Assembly: GCA_025201865.1 (NCBI GenBank)
Contig: MU602697.1
Location: 62,525-79,864 of the forward strand
Length of the DNA: 17,340 nucleotides
Direction: 5' to 3'
Origin: Ramicandelaber brevisporus
Taxonomy: Eukaryota > Kickxellomycota > Ramicandelaberales > Ramicandelaberaceae
The position numbers and the translations under genes were made by a program. This document shows, piece after piece, positions 6,310 to 14,278 of this stretch. Numbering within the stretch: the stretch's first letter is position 1; each line of letters opens with the position of its first letter. The notes below the pieces were generated by a model, which saw only the letters and a list, made by a program, of their open reading frames with translations, made no database searches and was not told the DNA's origin.

Positions 6310-8535
6310 TTACCTAATTTCAGCAAGGGATGGCTTGCGAGTCAATCTTGGCGCGCGCGTTCTTCCCGGGCGCGACACAAGTGACTCTCCGCCACTGCTA
6401 ATGCTATTGATGCTCAAACTGCCAGATAAAGAATGACTTGATCCGTCGCCATTGTCATCTAATGGAGATAGCAAGACCGACGATGTCATTGATGAGCCAC
6501 CAGAGACGGTTGGAGTCGATGCAGAGCTATCTCCGCTTGTGTTATTGCTATATGTGCGAACAGAGGCGACAGGTGGGTTGAATAGTGCAGCCGAGGAGAT
6601 AGCTGGGAGTGATACTCGTCTCGCACCAAGAGTAGAAACCGGTACACGACCCAGTCTGCCATTTGAACTCATATCAGATGATACACTCTTTGACTGCTTC
6701 ATGGTCTCTTTGTAATCATCAATTAGACCATCCAAATAACTGTGAGCCATGGATTCAATAATAGTCATCACAAAGTATAGCAGCATTACAGCCACGACTC
6801 CATTCCATGCTGCACCAATAATGTTACTGGATTCTTCAACTGTCTTTGAGCCAGAACCAGAGCCAGAACCAGTTCCATGCGATCTCTGCAGAGCTGCAAT
6901 TTGCTTGTTCACAAATTTACTGGCTACTTTATAAAGGTTTTCATCATATGCAGCAAGCAGACTGAGCAGTCTTTCAATAGTATCCTTTGAGAATATAGTG
7001 ATGACCAGTAAAGACTGAATTGTGCTTTTAACGAATGATTTGCCCAGGAATGTAGCACCAAAGAAGGTGGAGAATGGAACCAGGAAATGGCCACACGTTA
7101 TGCCTGCAAGATCAAACAATGGATTGGGAATCGATGCAAACAAAAATATTCCCCAGAATCCATATTCTTGCAAAATATAGTAAACACCAGCCATCAGTCG
7201 CTCTTTGATTGTCAACACTGGTCCACCGCTGGATGACTGCGCTGTTGGAATGGTTGTGCGCTTCTTCAACACAGCTGGGTCATTCATCATCGACGTTGTT
7301 TGCTCCGAGGACGACGATGTAACGCTCAAGTTATCATCTGATATATCGCCATCTCCAACTTGGAAGTTTGAGGTTGATGAAGCATGGGATGGCAGATCAG
7401 CCTCAGCGTATTCATCGAGTAATTGCTGCTGCTGTTGCTGTTGCTGATTCTGCTGTTGCTCATCAGATGACTGAGTTGATGGATTTGGCATTGTCCGTCT
7501 TCTCGACACGGTTGACTTTGATCTTCCCAGTGCAATTGGAGGCAATAATCCACCGGCTGAAGCAGTTGAGGCAGCAGGAGGCGGTCTGGCCATAAAATCA
7601 TTCGAAGCAAACACATTGTCACTTGGTCGATGCTCAGAGTCAGACTTGCTACCACTGCCATATCTACGTTCACCCACTGAGGCACTGCGTTGGCGACGTG
7701 GCCAGCCTGCAGCGTTATTCGATGACGATGATGATGCGAAAATGGAGTTTGCATGCTTTTCTGGAGACTGGCTGGTTGTCAGTGCAGCGATTGCGTCGAG
7801 TTCAGGATTCCGACGACCAGATAAGGCAGCCGCACGTGCCATAAAATAAGGCGGCAACTCTCCAATAGCAGTGCCTGCACCCCACAATAGAGCCTCTGCG
7901 CTAATTTTACGATAAATGCGCCAAATTGACACCTTTGCTACACCAGCTGCAGCCGATGCCGCTACCGATGAGACTGGACTTCCCAGTCCAATCAAGTGAC
8001 CAATATACATCAACACTGAAGAGATCAGTCCAACAAAGCCATCCATGCCTTCTCCATTTCCATTTCCATTTCCATTTGTGCGACATTGGAAAGCATCAGG
8101 ACCACGCACACTAAAGTTCAAATCTCCGCATTGGTACGCACTCAGTGTAGCCTCCGCAATATGAGGCCCCAAGAACAGCACAAATGTGTGCAGACCAGCT
8201 CCGAGGCCAATCGAGGAAGCAATACCCAGTGCAAGCCAATAGCCATACCACAGCATTAGTGCATCAAACCTACCGAGTGCACCAGACAGAGGATGATCAA
8301 TTGCATGGAGTGCAAACATAATCGCCGAGGGAATTGCAATGCCGAGCAGTAGCTGTCTGTTACTCACCACATACAGCACCACTCGGACAGCCTGACTGCC
8401 AAGGAACATGACTGCATATTGCAGCACTCGGAATGGCGATGTGAAGAATGACAAGGAGTGGCGCTGTTGATCTAGTCGCACCAGCTCGAGTTGCTGAGTG
8501 TCTGTTGGAATCGGTCGCATCATAAAGAAGAACAT
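6310..8535 (-). CDS. VMP1: VMP1, ER membrane scramblase/autophagy protein with large disordered insertions
   Basis: 741 residues; animal VMP1 is about 406. Conserved landmarks: LGAGLHTFVLFLGPHIAEATLSAY (111-134), ALLWGAGTAIGELPPYFMARAA (215-236), and the VTT-domain block ASIPNPLFDLAGITCGHFLVPFSTFFGATFLGK (467-499), nearly identical to animal VMP1. The last helix is about 573-594. Family role: phospholipid scrambling in the ER and control of ER-autophagosome contacts. The extra length is an insertion at about 241-440 between two core segments, rich in Ser, Pro and Gln (poly-Gln near 359-371), and a Ser-rich tail from about 606. The tail has RRVS (639-642, PKA-like) and ends LTRKPSLAEI, which fits the AMPK/Snf1 pattern. 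Small in-frame repeats encode Asn-Gly (8054-8077) and Gly-Ser (about 6850-6880). The ATG at 8533-8535 is the first in frame and has A at -3; the TTG start 80 codons upstream is rejected. Confidence 0.93.
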   Translation of the reverse strand: MFFFMMRPIPTDTQQLELVRLDQQRHSLSFFTSPFRVLQYAVMFLGSQAVRVVLYVVSNRQLLLGIAIPSAIMFALHAIDHPLSGALGRFDALMLWYGYWLALGIASSIGLGAGLHTFVLFLGPHIAEATLSAYQCGDLNFSVRGPDAFQCRTNGNGNGNGEGMDGFVGLISSVLMYIGHLIGLGSPVSSVAASAAAGVAKVSIWRIYRKISAEALLWGAGTAIGELPPYFMARAAALSGRRNPELDAIAALTTSQSPEKHANSIFASSSSSNNAAGWPRRQRSASVGERRYGSGSKSDSEHRPSDNVFASNDFMARPPPAASTASAGGLLPPIALGRSKSTVSRRRTMPNPSTQSSDEQQQNQQQQQQQQLLDEYAEADLPSHASSTSNFQVGDGDISDDNLSVTSSSSEQTTSMMNDPAVLKKRTTIPTAQSSSGGPVLTIKERLMAGVYYILQEYGFWGIFLFASIPNPLFDLAGITCGHFLVPFSTFFGATFLGKSFVKSTIQSLLVITIFSKDTIERLLSLLAAYDENLYKVASKFVNKQIAALQRSHGTGSGSGSGSKTVEESSNIIGAAWNGVVAVMLLYFVMTIIESMAHSYLDGLIDDYKETMKQSKSVSSDMSSNGRLGRVPVSTLGARRVSLPAISSAALFNPPVASVRTYSNNTSGDSSASTPTVSGGSSMTSSVLLSPLDDNGDGSSHSLSGSLSINSISSGGESLVSRPGRTRAPRLTRKPSLAEIR

Positions 8536-8560
8536 GGTCGAATTAGTTTGCGTAAGTGAA

Positions 8561-8602
8561 GTTGTAGTTGTAGTTGCAGTTGCAGTTGCAGTTGTAGTTG
8601 CA
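8561..8602 (-). repeat. hexamer repeat in VMP1 leader (7 copies of GTTGTA/GTTGCA)
   Basis: Seven contiguous 6-base units lie 26 bases upstream of the VMP1 start codon. In the mRNA sense they read as CAACTG/CAACTA-type units (TGCAAC or TACAAC by register), poor in self-pairing. A sister repeat, four copies of gttgct, is inside the cystinosin coding region at 3582-3605 and encodes Ala-Thr pairs. Confidence 0.85.
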
Positions 8603-8765
8603 GAAGTTGAGGAGAGAAACAATGGTCCGCAGTTGCAGGAGGTACGCACGGATGTATATCCAGGAGACACCGCAAGAGGGAAGTAAAACAGAAGCAATAC
8701 AGGTACAAGCGCACGAGAGATATATATTGATACAACAAGAGTCAAAAACAAACCAAAACAGAAAA

Positions 8766-8798
8766 GAGCGAGCAAGTGAGTAAGTGAGTGAGTTAGTG
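8766..8798 (+). repeat. degenerate tetranucleotide repeat (GAGC/AAGT/GAGT units)
   Basis: About eight four-base units (gagc gagc aagt gagt aagt gagt gagt tagt) lie 230 bases upstream of the VMP1 start. Same type as the runs at 144-163 and 2075-2109. Confidence 0.7.
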
Positions 8799-9151
8799 TC
8801 AGTAAACAACGTGGCTTTGAGAAAGATGGAGGAACAAGAAAAGAGGGGAAGAGGAGAGAAGGGAAGATTCAAGATGTACGTGGCGGTGACAATAGAAAAG
8901 AGTGGAACGATGAGTTGCGAAAGCGGAGCTCAATCTCAACCAAGAAATGTGGATCGTATGACATTCCAATACTGTGAATGTATGTGTATGTATGAGTGGA
9001 AACTCAAATTAACCCGTCAATAATCCCGCAAGTCACTCTCTCTCTTCTCCGATGAGAAAAAACCCAACAACAACAATAGTAGCAGAAACAGCCGAGATAT
9101 GCGCAGATATGCAACTAGTGCTCACATGCAGTGGTATAAGAAAGCCAGCCT

Positions 9152-9702
9152 TCATAAACACAAAGGCCGAAGCTTGTCTACTGCTTGCTCCGTGAGTGCA
9201 TCGTTTTCTGGCAATGGCTGCATACTACTATTTTTTTTCTTGGTTTCTGAGACAAAGAGAGAGAGAGTAGCATGGAAGTGAGAGGACCTGAAACTACTGT
9301 TTGGTTTGATTCACTTGTATGTCTTTTGATGTGCTCTCAAGATGACACACATGGATGCAGTATATGCAATGACTTGCAAGGGGAGCAAGCCCTCACTCCC
9401 ACATTGTCCATTCTTTCTTTCGACATGTGTGTCTTTCTCTCCAGCTATCCATACATCTCCAACTTGGTCAATGCGTTCATGAATGCCATGCTGCAATCGT
9501 GAGCAGGACAAAAACAAAGAGAAGCTGCAAACGTACCAGTAATCTTCAAGCCGGGTGGCGGCGAGTTGGTCTTGGGTCCGGCAACAACGCTAAACGCTGC
9601 TCGGGGCAGGCTACCACTGCCACTGCCACTACCACTGCCGTTCTGTTGTCGCTGTGCTGGCGCTGACGACGGTTGCAGCGATGGCGGCCTAGAGATCGGC
9701 AT
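9152..9702 (-). CDS. tentative two-exon gene for a small low-complexity protein
   Basis: Not a recognised family. Proposed join: exon 1 9537-9702, exon 2 9152-9246 (both minus), giving 86 residues. Exon 1 opens at an ATG with G at -3 and encodes a Pro/Ser/Gln-rich start, five Gly-Ser pairs (about 22-31), then AAFSVVAGPKTNSPPPGLKIT, and ends at a strong donor G|GTACGT. The 9241-9251 region gives a strong acceptor on the minus strand (a CT tract then TTTGTCTCAG), and the phase fits, continuing TKKKNSSMQPLPEND and ending RPLCL. Support: 266 bases upstream of the ATG have no ATG on this strand, as for the sure genes. Weaknesses: another acceptor (TTTCAG, just upstream) gives a different in-phase end; a 46-base intron with a good acceptor near 9490 gives an early stop; and the plus strand has a 76-codon frame at 9272-9502. 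Exon 1 is more credible than exon 2. Confidence 0.3.
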
Positions 9703-10713
9703 CGCAGGTTTGTATAGAAATTGCAGTTGTTGGAATCGTCGATGAACACAGAAAAGAAAAGGGGACGATACAATGAACGACAACTCTCGAACCTGATAAG
9801 GGGAAGGGGAGTTGGCTGACTAGTTTGAAGCAAACAAAAGACGGCAGACAGAACCACTGGAGCTGAGAAGAAGAGGAAGGCTACTGTTTGTGTCTTTGAT
9901 AAGTGTCTGGTGGCGTGGTTCGTGGTGACAAGGGAAGAATCGAAGTCGCCGTCCTGCTAGGGTGAACTCATACGTGGCTCGAAACAGTCCTCCCGGTTTG
10001 CGATTTTGCAATACATGCATCCCGCCTGGGTGAAAAAATATTCAGCCGGAACAAATACGACGACCATGGAACAATCAGTGATTCGCCACAGTGGATGGGG
10101 GTTCAAGTCAGGCGCATGACACCAGTGCAGTTAAGAAGGCAGTTAGAATACCCCCTGCATCGTTGAAGCTTGTTAAAAGGTTGTTGTGTATGATGATCCC
10201 CGAGAATGATGAACAGCAGAGTAAAGTTGTACACAAAACGAAATACACGCGTATCCAGAATCGGAAAGAGGGGCTGGCGATCTGGGAGTAGAAGGGCCAA
10301 GAGCATGTCCTACGTGACGACATCTTGGCAAATGAGTATATTTGTCGCTTTAAAAGGTCTTGGCATCGCCAGAATGTCTCTGTAAGATGGCACCGGTAAG
10401 GGAATGTACGTGTGCACTGACCGAGCCAATCTCATTTTTTATTTCTTTCTTTCTCATATCACTCGGAGGAGATGTTTGCGTGCGTGTACTTGCTTGCTCT
10501 CGACAACTGGTCAGCCAAGAGCATGCTAGTCCGCTCGGACTCCATTCATGGCACCAACTCTTTCTTGGCCGACAGTCGCATCGCTTAGAAGTAAAGAGGA
10601 AGAAGAAAAAACAGTACACAAACAGAGAATATAGAACATAAAGAAAGTGCAGCAAGGATCGTCCTCTGTATAAAGCCTGCGTGTCCACTAGAAACGTACA
10701 ATTTGAACATAAT
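9703..10713. promoter_or_regulatory. gap between tentative small gene and GH5 leader
   Basis: About 1 kb with no recognised protein or RNA gene. The part 9703-9968 lacks ATG on the minus strand and could be the leader of the small gene. An ATG with an ideal context (ccATGG at 10065) opens only a 17-codon plus frame. The middle (9970-10713) would be the divergent promoter for the small gene and the GH5 gene. I looked for tRNA, 5S, U-snRNA and snoRNA signatures and saw none I can support. Confidence 0.4.
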
Positions 10714-10770
10714 GGGCAACGTCGGAGCAAAAAGAAAGAAAGTGTCATTTTGCCACATACATACATAAAC

Positions 10771-10802
10771 GCACACACACACGCACACGCACACGCACAC
10801 GC
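10771..10802 (+). repeat. (CA)/(CACGCA) microsatellite
   Basis: Alternating CA with periodic G substitutions. Translated on the opposite strand it gives an artificial Cys-Ala/Val frame that is not a gene. It lies at the far upstream end of the AUG-free region before the GH5 gene. Confidence 0.9.
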
Positions 10803-11458
10803 AGACATCCCGTCTTCGACTTCCACGAAAAAGAAAACATAATAATATCCATTTTAATCCCTTTGCTCTCGTTTCTTTGTTGCTGCTTTCCTTCTGTCCT
10901 TGTCATTTTCTGTCACAGTGGGCTGCAAATCCCAGTCCCCTCCACTCGCACTACCTCACAGCTCACGCAAGCTACTTGCACAAATATTGGGTGGGCTCGT
11001 GGCATCTTTAGAACTTCAAACCTCGCTAACCCACGTGTCGCTACATTGTTGACAATAAACGCCCCATCGACCTTCTTCTGCTCTCTCTCTCACTCTCTCC
11101 TCGTTGCTGCACTCATATCTACTGACTCGCACCCTTTGTGATCACATCCATCACAGCCCTCTTGCTTACATTTCATTGCCTTGTTTTTTTTTTTCCTTCC
11201 TTCTTTTACGCCTTGACTGATTCCACAATAGACCACCACCATTTTATATATCTTGGCAATAGTCCACAAGCGCGATTCACTGTGATTCTCCTATCTCTCA
11301 ACCATCAACTCCACCCTCCTTGAATTGAGCTCGCTTTGTGTAAATCGGGCACAGCTCCTCCTTCATTGCCTCCTTGCTCTAGCGTTCACGCCGTTGTTTG
11401 TTATCTACTGTTTTCGTATTTTTTGTTCTCACCAGCTCCCGCCCTCTCCCGCCACCTT

Positions 11459-11479
11459 CACACACACACACACACACAC
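11459..11479 (+). repeat. (CA)10 microsatellite
   Basis: About ten CA units lie 140 bases upstream of the GH5 start codon, within the likely 5' leader. Confidence 0.9.
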
Positions 11480-11619
11480 CGGTTTGGCTGTCGTCTCGTA
11501 TCATCGACTGCCGGTCCTCGTTTCTGGTGCCGATTCCTCCGAGCCTTTTGCTGAGACCACGAGTTCAACTCGACAACTACCAGCGTTTCCGCTCATCCGT
11601 CAACTCGCTGCATACCACA

Positions 11620-11750
11620 ATGTCATTGCCAAGCTACGAAGACTACATTCATCCGCTCACCATCTCCAATGGCCACTTTCGTGACCAACATGGCCGTGTA
11701 GTCATGCTGCGTGGCGTCAACCTCTCCGCCGCCTCCAAGCTCCCCTTCTC

Positions 11751-11790
<40 letters not shown>

Positions 11791-14064
11791 GATAGTGGCC
11801 ATGATGTCACATTTGTTGGCCGTCCTTTCCCGCTCGACGATGCCCACGTTCATTTCACGAGGTTGCGCGATTGGGGTCTCCATTTTATTCGGCTGGTTGT
11901 GCCCTGGGAAGCGATTGAACACAGTGGTCCAAAGCAATATGACGATGAGTACATTGACTATCTCGTGGCTTTAATTACATTGATGCCACAGTATGGGCTG
12001 TACTGCTACATTGACCCGCACCAGGATGCGTGGAGCAGGTTCACTGGCGGCTGTGGAGCGCCGAAATGGACACTGGAGGCGGCCGGGTTTAATACTGAGA
12101 CGCTGCAAGAAACGGGTGCGTGTGTGTTGGATGGTGGTGACAGTGGCGATGATGGTCGAGAAGGGAAGCAGGAGAAGAAGAGGCAGATGATGTGGTTCAC
12201 AAACAATACGAAGCTTGCCGCTGCTACAATGTTCACGCTGTTCTTTGCTGGAGATGTTTATGCTCCACAGAGACGTAGCCGACTCTCGCCGTCTCAGACT
12301 GTGCAACAGCATCTGCAGCATTGCTACCTGTCTGCGTTTGGATACCTGGCTCAGAGACTCACTCACCTGCCGGCCGTCATTGGATTCGAGCCGATGAATG
12401 AGCCGGCTCGTGGCTATATTGGCCTGCCTGATATCCGCGCATTCACGTCAGTTGACGAGTGCAAGTATGGCGATGCCCCAGAGCCTATCCAGTCGTTTGC
12501 TCTCGGCTGCGGCGTGCCACAAACCGTCGATGTCTACGAGAAGTCCTGGCCAGGTCCAACCCGACGTGCCAGCAAACGCTTGATCAACAGCAGCGGCGTT
12601 CGCGCTTGGCTGCCAGGCAGTGACTGTCCATGGCGCGAAGCTGGCATGTGGGATTACACGAAGACTGGCAACGGCAAGATGAAGCTAGTTGCACTGCAGC
12701 CGCACTATTTTGCAACTCATCCAAAGACTGGCAAGCCGATTGAATTTGGCAGAGATGCGTTTATGCCGTTTGTGCGCAAGTTGCAAGCTGTGGTCAGACA
12801 AACTAAGCCGAGCTGGCTGGTGTTCATTTGCAACGAGCAAACCAAGCTCAATCCAGACAGTGCATGCCAAGTGGAGGATTCTAGTGATGATGACAGCGCA
12901 GTTTCTCTTGATGAAGCTACATCAGCCGCACCAGTGACTCTAATTCAGAGCAGCGACAGCCGCAGTAACAGTGATCACTCCAGTAGCTCAGTAACCATCC
13001 AAGTCACTCAGGAAGAAGATGAGGATGAGGATAATGCAAAGACCAAGCCTGTCAGAGTTGATGGCAGCGACAGCTCGTTGACCGTATTTGCTCCACATTG
13101 GTACGATTTGCCCGTGTCGTTCTTCAAGTCATTCAAAGGTCGAATGTCTTTTAACATTCTCGAGTATACGACAACGCCAAATCCCTCGTTACGCACAATT
13201 TGGCGCTGTCTTCATTTTGGCATGAAGTCATTGCATCGTAACTACGCTCGCCAGATTCAGCTCCTGCGTAAAGATGCTCAAACTTCGCAGCCTGGTTCTC
13301 CAATGATTATTGGCGAGTGCGGTATCCCGATGGATCTCAATGGTGCCAAGGCTCTGATCAATCGCCACTCAGTAGCATCCAAACATATTAATGGAGGTGG
13401 CGATGACTATTCTGCACATGCAGCGGCGATTGATGCAATTATTCGTGCAATGGATGCCAGTCTCGTTGGATTTACACTTTGGAATTATGCGCCTTCAAAC
13501 ACGCATCTTGATGGAGATGGCTGGAATGGTGAGAACTTCTCAATTGTGTCTGCCGAAAGCAATGACTTGGCAACGGATCTGCCAGTTGGCCATCCGCTGA
13601 ACGACAAGTACAAGACACTACGCGCGGTTCGTGGAGTGGTGAGACCATATGCTTTGCGAGTCGCTGGCGAGCCACTCTCAATGGATTATGTGCCTGAGAA
13701 GAAGACATTTACACTGCGATACGTCCCAAGCAAGATTGAGATGGATGCAGCCACCAACTGCAAACTTAATGGAGCATCAAACAGGGTTTCCATGGAGACA
13801 TTTAAGGCGCTGCTGCCAGAATGTCCAGAGGCGACTACTGTGGTGTTCGTTCCGTGGAGATTGGCTCCTTCAGTTGATGATATTAGCGTCATGATTACAG
13901 CTGGCTGCATCTGGGCTCACGATGTCGAGTCTCAGCTCATCTACATTCGCCATCATCGTAACCATCATTGTGCTGGCGATAGCTTTAATGAGATCAGAAT
14001 CACCTTTAAGCGTGCCAGTCCAATCACATTCTCAGCTGGTGGCAACCCATGTGCCATCATGTAA
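11620..14064 (+). CDS. GH5 family (GH5_12-like) steryl-beta-glucosidase/glucocerebrosidase
   Basis: 814 residues; yeast Egh1 is about 764. The start HPLTISNGHFRDQHGRVVMLRGVNLSAASKLP (11-42), FVGRPFPLDDAHVHFTRLRDWGLHFIRLVVPWEAIEH and YCYIDPHQDAWSRFTGG are hallmarks of the fungal Egh1/EGCrP group. The acid/base is Glu261 in GFEPMNEP and the nucleophile Glu566 in IIGECGIP, both on the expected strand ends of the (beta/alpha)8 barrel. APHWYD (491-496) carries the conserved His/Tyr. Family role: removal of glucose from ergosteryl glucoside or glucosylceramide, in cytosol or vacuole. No signal peptide is seen at this start. Two low-complexity insertions: Ser44-Ser57, coded by TCT plus (TCA)13, and an acidic Ser/Asp/Glu stretch at about 418-485. 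The ATG at 11620 is the first in 905 bases and has A at -3; the TTG frame opening 74 codons earlier is leader. Sterol versus ceramide preference cannot be told from sequence. Confidence 0.9.
11752..11790 (+). repeat. (TCA)13 trinucleotide repeat coding poly-serine
   Basis: Thirteen perfect TCA codons lie within the GH5 gene (residues 45-57), after the first conserved strand. A perfect tract of one codon is prone to length change, and in-frame steps would alter only the serine loop. Confidence 0.97.
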
Positions 14065-14278
14065 TTACTGTTAGCATATCAGACTCATTTAATTATTCAC
14101 CTAATCACACTATACCATCTATAACTTAATCAGACTTTCTTTACGTTCTTGAAGTACTAATACTAATAATATAAATTGATATAAGAATGAAAATGAAAGT
14201 GAAAAACAACAACAGTAACAGCAACAGCAGCTATCAAAATAAGTAAAATAAAGGTGTGAAAGAGTGAGAGGAAGAAAA
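14065..14278. other. convergent intergenic region between GH5 and EXO70
   Basis: 214 bases between two facing stop codons. The left part is AT-rich with TTAATTA and ATAATATAA elements. A plus-strand AATAAA lies near 14246-14251, about 185 bases past the GH5 stop and only about 30 bases before the EXO70 stop. If used, the two mRNAs overlap at their 3' ends. A CAA/CAG-rich run spans about 14203-14232. Confidence 0.5.

Larger units (their letters stand above)
8536..9151 (-). promoter_or_regulatory. VMP1 leader and upstream region
   Basis: From 8536 to 8961 the minus strand has no ATG (426 bases), while the plus strand has about seven, which suggests a long scanned VMP1 leader, pyrimidine-rich in the sense direction. 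It holds a hexamer repeat at 8561-8602 and a tetranucleotide run at 8766-8798. The rest, up to the tentative small gene, shows nothing recognisable. Confidence 0.5.
10714..11619 (+). promoter_or_regulatory. GH5 promoter and AUG-free, pyrimidine-rich upstream region
   Basis: From 10715 to 11619 the plus strand contains no ATG at all, whereas the complementary strand has about 22. The sequence is CT-rich, with CA and CT microsatellites and a T12-13 run near 11185. A TATA-like ttttatatat lies at 11241-11250, about 370 bases before the start codon. The AUG-free span goes past it, so the leader may be long or there may be several start sites. Confidence 0.5.

Noticed and set aside
8561-8602. Regular repeat array that might suggest a CRISPR
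   Set aside because: The units are 6 bases and contiguous with no spacers; it is a microsatellite in a eukaryotic genome.
8536-8775. 80-codon open frame continuing upstream of the VMP1 ATG, hydrophobic in translation
   Set aside because: It begins at TTG, has no ATG, and its hydrophobic look follows from pyrimidine-rich leader DNA, which rarely forms stops. Animal VMP1 has no such extension.
9775-9795. GGTTCGAGAG on the minus strand, another B-box-like word
   Set aside because: No pairing of the flanking five bases and no cloverleaf can be drawn.
10100-10109. GGTTCAAGTC, a tRNA B-box-like word
   Set aside because: The flanks do not form a T stem, and no anticodon arm or A-box at a proper distance is present.
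1-10110. Shared words gtggatggg and tgattcgccac near 3-30 and again near 10078-10100
   Set aside because: The order differs and the matches do not extend; words of 9-11 bases recur by chance in a window of this size.
10185-10215. Two ATGATGA words resembling snoRNA C boxes
   Set aside because: No D box CTGA at a suitable distance with a terminal stem, so a C/D snoRNA cannot be supported.
10350-10826. 158-codon minus-strand frame rich in Cys-Ala/Cys-Val
   Set aside because: It starts at GTG and its first part is a translated CA microsatellite; no family resemblance.
11398-11619. 74-codon extension upstream of the GH5 ATG
   Set aside because: It starts at TTG, includes the (CA)10 microsatellite, and the conserved family start begins soon after the ATG at 11620, which has a good context.
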